Of a stretch of 64,000 nt of DNA, positions 18,953-28,254 are shown one piece after another. How positions within the stretch are numbered: the first letter of the stretch is position 1; each line of letters opens with the position of its first letter. The DNA is from Cellulophaga baltica (GTDB taxonomy: Bacteria > Bacteroidota > Bacteroidia > Flavobacteriales > Flavobacteriaceae): positions 62,001 through 126,000 of the forward strand of contig NZ_FNBD01000002.1 in assembly GCF_900102165.1 (NCBI RefSeq), written 5' to 3'. Made by a program: the position numbers and the translations under genes. The notes under the pieces are model-generated. The model saw nothing but the letters and a program-made list of their open reading frames with translations, ran no database searches and had not been told where the DNA came from.

Positions 18953-21900
18953 TTAATAGGATAACTTAAGACCGAATAATATTGTTTTTACAGAATACCC
19001 CATATTATAAGAGTTCTGTAATCCTGTTTCTGGATCTGGACCATCAAAATCTGTAAAAGTGAATGGATTTTGAACATTTAGAGTCATACGTAAACTTGAC
19101 ATTTTAAATTTATCTAAAAGAGTGTCTGGGAAATCATATGCCATACCAATATTTGCTATTCTAACAAAAGACATATCTTCATAGAACCAAGGATTTGACT
19201 CCCCATATTCTGGTGAAGGATATTTACCATCTGGATTGTTAGGAGTCCAATAATCTTGATCTAAGCTATTGAATACTGCTTTATCACCATTAAAAGTTGC
19301 GAAATTTTGGTGGAATTCTGAATGTCCGAATACGCCTTGTCTTGTATTTACTTGAACATTCAGCTCTAAATTTTTATAACTAAATGTATTGGTCATCCCC
19401 GCAATCCAATCAGGTGACTGCGACCCTATAACTTTTTTATCATCTTGATTGATCACTCCGTCTCTTTCATCTGGAACACCATCACCATTAGTATCTACCG
19501 TTAATTGATCTACAAACTTATATTGCCCCGGTATACCTCCTAAAGCATCAGCTTCTGCCGCTTCATCAATTTGCCAAATACCATCAACTTCATAATCAAA
19601 TACAGCATCAATAGGAGCACCTACTTGTAACACTCCATTTAGACGAGAATCTCCAAGAATTATTTGATCTACACCTGCGTATAGCTCTAGAATTTCGTTC
19701 TTGTTGTTTGAGAAATTGATATTCGTTTTCCAAGTGAAATTATCACTTCTTACATTCACGGTATTAAGAGTTACTTCGATACCACTATTACGTACGGAAC
19801 CAAAATTACCAATTGCAGTTGGGGTATTTTCTTCATCCCCAAAACCTGTTATGAAAGATAATTGGCGCGCAAGAACACTACCTTCTGTCTTCTTATTGTA
19901 ATATTCAAATCCTAAATTAATTCTATTATTTAAAACCCCTAATTCAAAACCAAAATTGTATTCTTTAGAAATTTCCCAAGATAAATCTGCATTAGACAGG
20001 TTTGAAACTACCTTTCCGATATTCGATTCATCGCCAAATAAATAGCCTGTCTGACTTAAAAATGCTAATGAACTGTATGGACTCACTGTTTTATCATTTC
20101 CAGACTCCCCATAACTTACTCGTAATTTTAAATTATTTAACCAATCTGTATTTTGAAGAAATTCTTCCTCACTAGCTTTCCATGCAAATGCTGCCGATGG
20201 AAAGAAAGCCCATTTATTTCCTTCTGATAATTTAGAAGAACCATCATACCTTCCTGTTGCTGTAAAAAGATATTTATCTTTAATGCTGTAGTTTAAACGG
20301 CCTGCAAAAGATGATAAGGTTTCTTTAGAATAAAAAGTTCCATAATCATTAGGAGTATCTGCTCCTGCTTGCGTATTAAAAAACAAGTAAGCATCGGTAT
20401 CAAAATTACGAACTTGAATATTACTACCTTCTTCGTTATTGTAATAGATAGAAGTAATTAAGGTTGTTTTTAAATTATGACCTTCTGCAACATCAAAATT
20501 AAAATCAGCAATGTTATCCCAAGTGTATGAAGTATTTAAACCTGAATCATAATAAGAACTTATTCTGCTTTCATCATTTCTTGAAGATTTTGTCAATAAA
20601 CCACGGTACTCACCAAAACGCTTAGCGCTTACATTTGGAGAGAATTGTGTTTTAAGGTTTAACCATTCTTTTGGCTTATAATTTAAAAATACGTTTGCAA
20701 TTACATCCAAAGATCTGTCATTTACTCTCCAAGCCCCATCTGCTTCATAAAGCGGATTAAGAAAACGGTCATCTTGTGCATCTGGAGCAAGAACAGGTTC
20801 TCCATTCGCATCATAGGCACTCACAGTAGGAGCTAATCGTAAAGAACTTCTAAATAATTCTCTACTACCTTGCTCGCGTTCTGATAATGCTAAATATGTT
20901 TTAATCCCTACGGTTAGTTTATCTGATACCTTTTTTGAAAGAGAAGCACTAATATTATAACGCTCAAATTCTTCAATTCCCATTACACCTTCATCATGCA
21001 AATAACCTAAAGAACCACTATAAACTAAACCATTTGCTCCTCCTGACATACCTACAGTATGACTTGTTTGAACTCCTGTTTTTCTTAATAAGCCCATCCA
21101 ATCAGTATAATTACCGCTAGCTACATTAGCAACTTCTTGGTTTCCGTTGCTACTGAAATATTCTGTAGAACGATCTATAGTTACATTATTATAATCTGCT
21201 ACGGTTCTTGAAGTGTTTAACCATTCTCTAGCACGTAATACATCATCTACGAAACCAACATACTCATCGCCACTAAGCATATCTGGTATATTCGTTGCAG
21301 AACGCAAACCAAAACTAGATTCATAAGTAAATACAGTTTTTCCTTCAATACCATTCTTAGTAGTTATAATAACTACCCCATTTGCTCCTCTAGAACCATA
21401 AATAGCCGTTGCAGAAGCATCTTTTAAGATATCCATTTGCTGAATATCAGAAGGGTTTAATACATTAATATCATCAAAGAAAATACCATCTACAACATAT
21501 AATGGTTGATCTGGATCATCACTCAAATCATCACTAACACCATCTCTTTCACCACCTTGGTTAGCCGTAATAACTGTATTACCTCTAATTTGGATATTAA
21601 GAGGTGCACCTGGTTTTGAATTTAATGTTCTAACATCTACCCCAGCTACTCTACCTTGTAGTGCTTGGCCAATATCTGTTTTCTTTTGCTCTGTTAAATT
21701 TTCAGCACTTAAAGAAGCTACCGCTCCTGTCAAATCGCTTTTCTTTACAGAACCATAACCAATAACAACTACTTCATCTAACAATGCTGTATCTTCAGTC
21801 AAGGTTACATTTAAAGAAGATTGTCCTTTATACGCTACTTCCTTAGTACTGTATCCTATATAAGAAAACTGTAATATTGCACCACTACTCGCTTCAATTT

Positions 21901-22078
21901 CAAAAATTCCATCAAAATCCGTAACAGTCCCATTGGTTGTTCCTTTTACGACTACGTTTGCTCCCGGAATGGGCATACCTAACTCATCTGCAACAACACC
22001 AGACACTTTAGTCTGCGCCAATAATGTTGATGACAAACCCAATAATAAGGTAACCATTAATAGTTTTAGTTTTTCCAT
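18953..22078 (-). CDS. SusC/RagA-family TonB-dependent outer-membrane transporter (PUL 1)
   Basis: The 1041-residue protein has a signal peptide (GLSSTLLAQ). The carboxypeptidase-regulatory-like domain (~22-105) contains KGTTNGTVTDFDGIFEI, the TonB-box area holds LDEVVVIGYGSVKKSDLTGA, and the plug domain reads PLYVVDGI, DILKDASATAIYGSRGANGV. The ~22-strand barrel ends in GLKLSY with the expected aromatic last residue. Barrel segments include a Ca2+-type loop (DTNGDGVPDERDG). It imports oligosaccharides in partnership with the adjacent SusD. It is the first gene of the long minus-strand PUL operon, and its promoter region is shared with the divergent DUF1080 operon. An acidic insertion (DGVSDDLSDDPDQ) lies in the plug near residue 185. 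Confidence 0.97.
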   Translation of the reverse strand: MEKLKLLMVTLLLGLSSTLLAQTKVSGVVADELGMPIPGANVVVKGTTNGTVTDFDGIFEIEASSGAILQFSYIGYSTKEVAYKGQSSLNVTLTEDTALLDEVVVIGYGSVKKSDLTGAVASLSAENLTEQKKTDIGQALQGRVAGVDVRTLNSKPGAPLNIQIRGNTVITANQGGERDGVSDDLSDDPDQPLYVVDGIFFDDINVLNPSDIQQMDILKDASATAIYGSRGANGVVIITTKNGIEGKTVFTYESSFGLRSATNIPDMLSGDEYVGFVDDVLRAREWLNTSRTVADYNNVTIDRSTEYFSSNGNQEVANVASGNYTDWMGLLRKTGVQTSHTVGMSGGANGLVYSGSLGYLHDEGVMGIEEFERYNISASLSKKVSDKLTVGIKTYLALSEREQGSRELFRSSLRLAPTVSAYDANGEPVLAPDAQDDRFLNPLYEADGAWRVNDRSLDVIANVFLNYKPKEWLNLKTQFSPNVSAKRFGEYRGLLTKSSRNDESRISSYYDSGLNTSYTWDNIADFNFDVAEGHNLKTTLITSIYYNNEEGSNIQVRNFDTDAYLFFNTQAGADTPNDYGTFYSKETLSSFAGRLNYSIKDKYLFTATGRYDGSSKLSEGNKWAFFPSAAFAWKASEEEFLQNTDWLNNLKLRVSYGESGNDKTVSPYSSLAFLSQTGYLFGDESNIGKVVSNLSNADLSWEISKEYNFGFELGVLNNRINLGFEYYNKKTEGSVLARQLSFITGFGDEENTPTAIGNFGSVRNSGIEVTLNTVNVRSDNFTWKTNINFSNNKNEILELYAGVDQIILGDSRLNGVLQVGAPIDAVFDYEVDGIWQIDEAAEADALGGIPGQYKFVDQLTVDTNGDGVPDERDGVINQDDKKVIGSQSPDWIAGMTNTFSYKNLELNVQVNTRQGVFGHSEFHQNFATFNGDKAVFNSLDQDYWTPNNPDGKYPSPEYGESNPWFYEDMSFVRIANIGMAYDFPDTLLDKFKMSSLRMTLNVQNPFTFTDFDGPDPETGLQNSYNMGYSVKTILFGLKLSY

Positions 22079-22134
22079 TTTTTTCTTTGTTAAGTTAATT
22101 GTTCGCTAAAGTAATGTTAAGGGCCTGTTAACGA

Positions 22135-22164
22135 ATGGACATATTATTCTGATATATGGACATA
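22135..22164. promoter_or_regulatory. Putative operator: two direct copies of ATGGACATA, 21 bp apart
   Basis: ATGGACATA occurs at 22135-22143 and 22156-22164, in the same orientation and exactly 21 bp (two helical turns) apart, 57-86 bp upstream of the susC start. A third copy in opposite orientation is at 22302-22310. Direct repeats on one DNA face suit a dimeric AraC-type domain as found in HTCS regulators. The HTCS at the left edge of the window is the likely partner, by inference. Confidence 0.5.
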
Positions 22165-22301
22165 ATTACTATATGAATCCTAAGTTAGTTGTCAATTTCA
22201 CAAAAAGTGCTAGTTTAAAAGCTACTTTTTATAAAAATATTAGCCGTAAAATATCAAATATTAATTTCTGATGCATTATTTTTAGAAACCAATATAGACA
22301 G

Positions 22302-22310
22302 TATGTCCAT
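22302..22310 (-). promoter_or_regulatory. Inverse copy of the ATGGACATA motif
   Basis: TATGTCCAT at 22302-22310 is the exact reverse complement of the repeated 9-mer near susC. It lies 79 bp upstream of the DUF1080 start codon, which suggests the same regulator acts on both divergent operons. Confidence 0.4.
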
Positions 22311-22388
22311 GGTTTGGATTGATTTATCCATCCAAAAAAAGTGTAGATACCCTAATTTGCCTAACTTATTAACAAACTAAAATTTACC

Positions 22389-23777
22389 ATGAAAAATTCC
22401 ATTTTCTTTAATAGAATACTACTCCTATGTGTAGTATCGTTATTTTTTAACTGTAAGAACGAACCGAAAGATGATGCTCCTTGGATAAGCTTATTTGATG
22501 GAGAAACCTTAAATGGATGGAGCCAAAAAGGAGGTATCGCTAAATATACCGTTAGAGATGGGGCAATTGTAGGAAGTACTGTTCATGATACTCCAAATTC
22601 TTTTTTAACGTCTGATAAAATGTATGGTGATTTTATTTTAGAATTAGATTACAAGGTAGATTCTAGCATGAATTCTGGTATACAAATACGCAGCAACAGT
22701 TTTCCTAACTATAAAGACGGGAGAGTGCATGGCTATCAAGTAGAGATAGACCCTTCTGAAAGAGCTTGGAGCGGTGGTATTTATGACGAATCTAGACGCG
22801 GTTGGTTAAACCCGTTAGATGGTAACCCAGCCGCACAAAAGGCTTTCAAACAAAATGATTGGAACCATTATAGAATTGAGGCGATTGGTGACACTCTAAA
22901 GACTTGGATTAATAACGTTCCTGCTGCTTATTTAATTGATGGGAAAACAGGAAGTGGTTTCATATGCTTACAGGTTCATGAAATTCATGCAGATAAAAAA
23001 GAAGGAACAGAGATTATCTGGAAAAACGTAAAGATTCTTACAGATAGCGTTTCTAAATACAGCAGAAAATCACCCATCCAACCCATAAACACAAAAAACC
23101 AATTGACCATCGATGAGAAGAAGAAAGGCTGGAAATTATTATGGGATGGAGAAACTACTGATGGATGGCGTGGTGCTAAACTAGATAAGTTTCCTGAAAC
23201 TGGCTGGAAAATTGAAGATGGTATCTTAAGTGTTCTAGCTTCTGGTGGCGGAGAATCTACTGCTGGCGGAGATATTGTTACGAATGAATTGTATGCTGAT
23301 TTTGAACTTACAGTAGATTTTAAATTAACACCTGGCGCCAATAGCGGTATAAAATATTATGTAGATACAGAATTAAATAAAGGTGATGGTTCTTCTATTG
23401 GATTGGAATATCAGCTTTTAGATGATGCCTTACATCCTGATGCTAAGCTTGGTAATCATGATGGTAGTAGAACCGTGGCTTCGTTATATGATTTAATACA
23501 AGCAGATACCAACAAACCTATTCATCCAATCGGAGAATGGAATACCGCTTATATTATATCTAAAGACAACCATGTTGAACACTGGTTAAATGATGTAAAA
23601 GTTTTAGAATACGAAAGAAATAGTGAGGAGTACTTAAAATTAGTATCTGAAAGTAAATATGAGAAATGGCCAAATTTTGGTGCTTTAGAAAAAGGACAAA
23701 TATTACTACAAGATCATGGTGATTTAGTGTCCTTTAAAAATGTAAAAATTCGTCCAATTAATACTATAAATGAATAA
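22389..23777 (+). CDS. Tandem DUF1080 (3-keto-glycoside hydrolase-like) lipoprotein
   Basis: The 462-residue lipoprotein (signal ending SLFFNC) has two concanavalin-fold DUF1080 domains. One covers about 28-218 (ISLFDGETLNGWSQKGG, DSSMNSGIQIRS) and one about 240-460 (LLWDGETTDGWRGAKLDKF, TPGANSGIKYYVD, IGLEYQLLDD). Members of this family (PF06439) hydrolyse 3-keto-disaccharides and 3-keto-glycosides. The two neighbouring Gfo/Idh/MocA oxidoreductases could supply the 3-keto substrate by oxidising the C3 hydroxyl. The stop codon overlaps the start of the next gene by 8 nt. The double-domain form may combine catalysis with binding; the two copies differ too much to say which is active. Confidence 0.88.
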   Translation: MKNSIFFNRILLLCVVSLFFNCKNEPKDDAPWISLFDGETLNGWSQKGGIAKYTVRDGAIVGSTVHDTPNSFLTSDKMYGDFILELDYKVDSSMNSGIQIRSNSFPNYKDGRVHGYQVEIDPSERAWSGGIYDESRRGWLNPLDGNPAAQKAFKQNDWNHYRIEAIGDTLKTWINNVPAAYLIDGKTGSGFICLQVHEIHADKKEGTEIIWKNVKILTDSVSKYSRKSPIQPINTKNQLTIDEKKKGWKLLWDGETTDGWRGAKLDKFPETGWKIEDGILSVLASGGGESTAGGDIVTNELYADFELTVDFKLTPGANSGIKYYVDTELNKGDGSSIGLEYQLLDDALHPDAKLGNHDGSRTVASLYDLIQADTNKPIHPIGEWNTAYIISKDNHVEHWLNDVKVLEYERNSEEYLKLVSESKYEKWPNFGALEKGQILLQDHGDLVSFKNVKIRPINTINE

Positions 23778-25131
23778 GAAGATGGGGTCAAACAGAAGAG
23801 ATTTTATAAGAAAAACAGCTATTGGAGCTGTAGGAGTTACTTTAGGAAGCCATAGCGTAAATGCAATGTCTGCCAAGAGCTACTCAAAGATAATAGGTTC
23901 AAATGACAGAATCCATGTCGCTATTCAAGGTTTAGGAAGACGATACAATGCTTATATCTCTGCTATGGGTGATAAGAAAAATAATATCGAACTATCGTAC
24001 TTATGTGATGTTATGAAAAGTCAGCGTGATAAAGCTGCTGCAAATGTTTCTAAATCTATTGGCGCAAAACCAAAATTAGAAAATGACATTAGGAACATCA
24101 TTAACGATAAAAATGTAGATGCCATTTTTATGGCAACTCCTGATCATTGGCATGCTCCAGGTGCCTGTATGGCTATGCAAGCAGGGAAACATGTGTTTTT
24201 AGAAAAACCATGTAGCCACAATCCTGAGGAAGGAGAGCTATTAGTTGCTTATCAGAAAAAATACAATAAAGTAGTGCAAATGGGGAACCAACAACGTTCT
24301 TCATTACAATCACAAGAAATTATTAAAGACATACATAATGGTGTTATTGGTGATGCTTACAAAGCAATTGCCTTCTATACCAGTAAAAGAGGTGCGGTTC
24401 CGCATCAAGTAAAAGCAACCCCACCTGCTGGTTTAGATTGGGACTTATTTCAAGGTCCTGCTCCTAGAAGAGCTTATACAGACAACACTTGGGATTATAA
24501 TTGGCACTGGTATGGTTGGGATTATGGTACCGCTGAAATGGGTAATAATGCGACACATGAATTAGATATTGCACGTTGGGCTTTAGATGTAGAATACCCT
24601 GAGCATGTGGCTGTCAACGCTGGCAAATTCCAATACAAGGATGATGGTTGGGAAATGTATGATACTATGGAAGCTACTTTTAATTTTGCCGACAAAAAAA
24701 CAATCCAATGGGATGGTCGCAGCCGTAATGGGTATGACAAATATGGCGCTGGAAGAGGTACTATTGTTTATGGATCAGAAGGTTCTGCAAAAATAGATCG
24801 TGATGGCTATCGTTTATACAACCTTAAAGGGGAATTAATTAGAGAAAATGTTGTTCCTGGTATAGAAGATGGGAATGCTTTAGGCGGTGGCGGACAGCTT
24901 TCCGCTGCACATACTGTAAACTTTTTTGACGCTATTAGAGGTAAAGCGGAGTTAACCTCTCCTATTGATCAAGGCGCTATTAGTCAAATGCTTACACATT
25001 ATGCAAATATTGCATACCGCATAGATAATTCTTTTGAAGTTGATGAAACTACAGGACGTATATTTAATAGAGAAGCCATGAAATTGTGGTCTAGAACGTA
25101 CGAACCAGGATGGGAGATTAAATCCGTATAA
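23770..25131 (+). CDS. Gfo/Idh/MocA-family oxidoreductase with Tat signal (first)
   Basis: The 453-residue protein starts with a twin-arginine signal (NRRDFIRKTAIGAVGVTLG), so it should fold with its NAD(P) cofactor before export to the periplasm. Family features are VAIQGLGRRYNAYI for dinucleotide binding, the catalytic Lys in VFLEKPCSHNPEEG, and the active-site pair in NATHELDIARWAL. The gene overlaps the DUF1080 stop by 8 nt (ATGAATAA). In characterised Bacteroidota loci such proteins oxidise glycosides at C3 for a DUF1080 partner. A GH109-type NAD-dependent glycosidase is the main alternative because those also have Tat signals and similar length. I favour the oxidoreductase role from context. 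Confidence 0.88.
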   Translation: MNKKMGSNRRDFIRKTAIGAVGVTLGSHSVNAMSAKSYSKIIGSNDRIHVAIQGLGRRYNAYISAMGDKKNNIELSYLCDVMKSQRDKAAANVSKSIGAKPKLENDIRNIINDKNVDAIFMATPDHWHAPGACMAMQAGKHVFLEKPCSHNPEEGELLVAYQKKYNKVVQMGNQQRSSLQSQEIIKDIHNGVIGDAYKAIAFYTSKRGAVPHQVKATPPAGLDWDLFQGPAPRRAYTDNTWDYNWHWYGWDYGTAEMGNNATHELDIARWALDVEYPEHVAVNAGKFQYKDDGWEMYDTMEATFNFADKKTIQWDGRSRNGYDKYGAGRGTIVYGSEGSAKIDRDGYRLYNLKGELIRENVVPGIEDGNALGGGGQLSAAHTVNFFDAIRGKAELTSPIDQGAISQMLTHYANIAYRIDNSFEVDETTGRIFNREAMKLWSRTYEPGWEIKSV

Positions 25132-25180
25132 CCATCCAAAAAAATCTTATATTACCCTATAACCTCACTAAAAGTTTTAC

Positions 25181-26362
25181 ATGAAAAGAAGAGAATTTAT
25201 AATCAAAGGATCTGTTGCAACAGCAGCTTTATCAACATCTGCAGTAGCTTTAGGAAACGTTCTTGATTTTAAAAATGCAAATGATACTTTAACTATTGGA
25301 ATTATAGGCACCGGTGACCGAGGAACTGGAATGATATCTAATATCAATAAAATTGATAGATTTAATGTGAGCGCATGTTGCGATGTATTACCTTTTAGAT
25401 TAGAACAAGGTTTAAAAGCCGTAAAAGGAAAAGCAAAAGGATATGATGATTACCGTAGATTATTAGACAATAAAGCTATTGATGCCATTCTAGTTTCCAC
25501 ACCATTTAGTACCCATTCCCAAATTGCTATGGATGCATTAGATGCTGGAAAGCATGTGTACTGCGAAAAAACAATGGCAAAAAGTTATGAGGGTATTGAT
25601 CAATTAACACAAAAAGTTAGCCAATCGAATACCATATTCCAAACAGGTCATCAATACCACAGCTCTAGGTTATACACCCACGTAGTGGACTTGATAAAAA
25701 ATGGAAAAATTGGAAAAATCACTTCTTTTGAGTGCCAATGGAACCGTCATGGAGACTGGAGACGCATGGTTCCTAAACCAGAACTAGAGAGAGCCATAAA
25801 CTGGCGCATGTACCGTGAATACTCTGGAGGGTTACTCGCAGAACTTTGCTCACACCAGATAGATTTTGCAAATTGGGTTTTAGATGAAGTACCACACCAA
25901 GTTATGGGTGCTGGTGGTGTAGATTATTGGAAAGATGGCCGCGAAACCTTTGATAACATTCACTTGATTTACAGCTACCCAAGTGGTGTAAAAGCAACAT
26001 TTACCTGTTTAACGAGCAATGCTAAAGACGGATACAAAATACGCGTTAAGGGCGATAAAGGTTCTATTATTTTAGAATATTCAAAAGCATGGTTTTACCC
26101 GGAAGGAAATCAAAAAAAAGAAATAGGGGTTCTTGATGGTGTTTCTGGAGCCACTCTAAAATGGGAAGAAGGCTTAGGTATTCCAATTGTTATGGAACAT
26201 TTGGAACCGAGTGAACAAGCTTTAATTGATTTTAGAGATAGTATTATTTCCAATACAAACCCCATCTCTGATATTACTACAGGCGCAAATACTGCTGTTT
26301 GCATACAAATGGGCTTAGACGCTATGTACAACAATACCATAGTTTCAAATCCTAAATTATAA
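25181..26362 (+). CDS. Gfo/Idh/MocA-family oxidoreductase with Tat-like signal (second)
   Basis: The 393-residue protein starts with a twin-arginine-like signal (KRREFIIKGSVATAALSTSA). It has the Rossmann motif IGIIGTGDRGTG, the catalytic-Lys segment CEKTMAKSYEGID (EKT in place of the usual EKP), GHQYHSSRLYTHVVDLI and the active-site pair in ELCSHQIDFANWVL. It is 49 bp downstream of the first oxidoreductase. Having two different exported oxidoreductases suggests sequential steps or two substrates, such as C3 oxidation of the glycoside and re-reduction of the released 3-keto sugar. The direction of each reaction is inference. Confidence 0.88.
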   Translation: MKRREFIIKGSVATAALSTSAVALGNVLDFKNANDTLTIGIIGTGDRGTGMISNINKIDRFNVSACCDVLPFRLEQGLKAVKGKAKGYDDYRRLLDNKAIDAILVSTPFSTHSQIAMDALDAGKHVYCEKTMAKSYEGIDQLTQKVSQSNTIFQTGHQYHSSRLYTHVVDLIKNGKIGKITSFECQWNRHGDWRRMVPKPELERAINWRMYREYSGGLLAELCSHQIDFANWVLDEVPHQVMGAGGVDYWKDGRETFDNIHLIYSYPSGVKATFTCLTSNAKDGYKIRVKGDKGSIILEYSKAWFYPEGNQKKEIGVLDGVSGATLKWEEGLGIPIVMEHLEPSEQALIDFRDSIISNTNPISDITTGANTAVCIQMGLDAMYNNTIVSNPKL

Positions 26363-26394
26363 ATTTTACATCCATTATTTTATTACAATACACT

Positions 26395-28230
26395 ATGAGA
26401 AAGTATATTACTTTACTCCTTTTTGTTACTTTTATTACCAATAACCAAGCTCAAGATCGTTCTGAAAAAATACAGTTAGAAACCACTTTAGTTGCTCCTA
26501 AAACAATCACTAAACTAGGAGAAGGTTCTTACCTTATAGATTTTGGAAAAGCTTTTTTTGGTACGGTTCAATTAGAAAGCAAAAAGGCTCAAAATGATTC
26601 TTTAGTTTTCCATTTGGGTGAAAAATTAAACGATCAACATAAAGTAGACAGAACCCCTGGAGGAACCATTCGCTATCAAAAAGTAGTTTTAAATGGATTA
26701 TTAGCAAATAAAACAATTCATTTAAACCTTACTCCTGATAAAAGGAATACAAGCGGAGCGGCTATACTACTCCCTGAATCTATGGGCACCGTTATGCCTT
26801 TTAGGTATTGCGAAGTAGCCAATTTAACCATTCCAATAGAAGAATTACAATTCTTTCAGAAGGCAGTTCATAATAAATTTAATGATAACGCTAGTGATTT
26901 CACCTCTTCAGATAAGGTGTTAGATGCTATTTGGGATCTTTGCAAACACACTATAAAAGCAACTAGTTTTACAGGTTACTATGTGGATGGCGATCGCGAA
27001 AGAATTCCTTACGAAGCAGATGCCTACATCAATCAACTAAGTCATTATAGTGTAGATAGTGTATATACCTTAGGTCGTAGAACTAATGAATATTTTATAG
27101 ATAACCCTACTTGGCCTACAGAATGGTTATTGCATACCGTTATAATGTTCCATGCCGATTACATGTATACGGGCAACTTAGCTCCTCTTGAAAAATATTA
27201 CGAAAATCTAAAACTGAAAACCTTAATGGATTTAGAACGAGAAGACGGTTTAATAAGCTCTTCTTCACCTCATCTAAATCAAAAATTAATAAACGAACTA
27301 GGATTTAAAAAACCAGACACCAAAATAAAAGATATTATAGATTGGCCCCCTGCTCAAAAAGATACGGGTTGGAAACTAGCCACTGCCGAAGGTGAAAGAG
27401 ATGGCTATGAAATTGTACCCGTAAATACGGTCGTGAATTCTTTTTACTATTATAATTTAAAATTAATGACTGAAATTGCTGGTTTTCTTGGTAAAAAAGA
27501 AGACGTGAGTTTCTTTAAAAATAAAGCGGCAGCTGTTAAAAAGGTAATCAACACCAAATTATTTGATGCTGAAAAAGGATATTATATAGATGGAGAGAAC
27601 AGTAAACATGCCTCCCTACACGCTAATATGCTTCCGTTGGCATTTGAGTTAGTACCCGAAGAGCATGTAGAAAGTGTTACCGCTTTTGTAAAAACAAGAG
27701 GTATGGCCTGTAGTGTCTATGGGGCTCAATATTTATTAGAAGGTCTTTTTAAAAATGACGAAGCACAATATGGTTTTGATTTAATTACGGAAACTGAAGG
27801 CGACAGAAATTGGTGGAATATGATGGAAGTAGGTGCTACCATGACTATGGAAGCTTGGGATGTAAAATACAAGCCAAATTCTGATTGGAACCATGCTTGG
27901 GGTACTGCTCCCTTAAATATTATTACACGTTACATGTGGGGGATAAAACCTAAAACTGCAGGTTTTGAAATTGCCGAAATAGAACCCCAATTAGCAGAAT
28001 TATCGCATACGACGATTAAAGTACCTACCAAAAATGGAATCATTTTTGGAACGTATCAAAAGAGTGAAAAATCTGAACTTTACACCCTAGAAATTCCAAA
28101 AGGAATGTCTGCTGAATTTACAATTCCTTCAAGTCCAAGAAAGATCTTTTTTAATGGGAAGAAAATCAAAAAAAATAAAACTGTAATTCTTCTTGAAAGC
28201 GGAATTAACGAAATACAACTAAAACAGTAA
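26395..28230 (+). CDS. GH78-like alpha-L-rhamnosidase family protein
   Basis: The 611-residue secreted protein has a signal peptide ending in TNNQAQ. A beta-sandwich N-terminal domain (~35-165) precedes an (alpha/alpha)6 domain with the GH78 signature YYVDGDRERIPYEADAY (~residue 197). PTEWLLHTVIMFHADYMYTG and SDWNHAWGTAPLNIITRYMWG, with the conserved His, follow (~498). A C-terminal beta domain closes it. GH78 enzymes release alpha-L-rhamnose with inversion, with an acid Glu or Asp in the GDRER region. It is the last gene of the divergent operon, 33 bp after the second oxidoreductase, and is followed by a terminator. Shorter than many GH78 enzymes because it lacks extra N-terminal beta domains. 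Rhamnose as substrate is probable, not proven. Confidence 0.82.
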   Translation: MRKYITLLLFVTFITNNQAQDRSEKIQLETTLVAPKTITKLGEGSYLIDFGKAFFGTVQLESKKAQNDSLVFHLGEKLNDQHKVDRTPGGTIRYQKVVLNGLLANKTIHLNLTPDKRNTSGAAILLPESMGTVMPFRYCEVANLTIPIEELQFFQKAVHNKFNDNASDFTSSDKVLDAIWDLCKHTIKATSFTGYYVDGDRERIPYEADAYINQLSHYSVDSVYTLGRRTNEYFIDNPTWPTEWLLHTVIMFHADYMYTGNLAPLEKYYENLKLKTLMDLEREDGLISSSSPHLNQKLINELGFKKPDTKIKDIIDWPPAQKDTGWKLATAEGERDGYEIVPVNTVVNSFYYYNLKLMTEIAGFLGKKEDVSFFKNKAAAVKKVINTKLFDAEKGYYIDGENSKHASLHANMLPLAFELVPEEHVESVTAFVKTRGMACSVYGAQYLLEGLFKNDEAQYGFDLITETEGDRNWWNMMEVGATMTMEAWDVKYKPNSDWNHAWGTAPLNIITRYMWGIKPKTAGFEIAEIEPQLAELSHTTIKVPTKNGIIFGTYQKSEKSELYTLEIPKGMSAEFTIPSSPRKIFFNGKKIKKNKTVILLESGINEIQLKQ

Positions 28231-28254
28231 GGCTATGAGCTTTACTGTTTTTTT
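28221..28254. terminator. Bidirectional intrinsic terminator between GH78-like and lacI-family genes
   Basis: A 14-bp stem (AAAACAGTAAGGCT / AGCTTTACTGTTTT, one G-U pair) with a 3-nt loop is followed on the plus strand by a T run to 28255. It includes the stop codon of the GH78-like gene and ends at the stop of the convergent LacI-family gene. Confidence 0.85.

Larger units (their letters stand above)
22079..22388. promoter_or_regulatory. Divergent promoter region between susC and the DUF1080 operon
   Basis: This 310-bp AT-rich region contains no gene. It must drive both susC (minus) and the DUF1080 operon (plus). It holds three copies of ATGGACATA, annotated separately. A TTAACAAA element lies just upstream of each start codon (minus strand 22086-22093, plus strand 22369-22377). 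I cannot place the -33/-7 promoter boxes with confidence. Confidence 0.7.

Noticed and set aside
23770-25131. GH109 NAD-dependent glycosidase as the assignment of the first Gfo/Idh/MocA protein
   Set aside because: Length and Tat signal would fit, but the DUF1080 neighbour favours a C3-oxidising role; I could not confirm GH109-specific residues.
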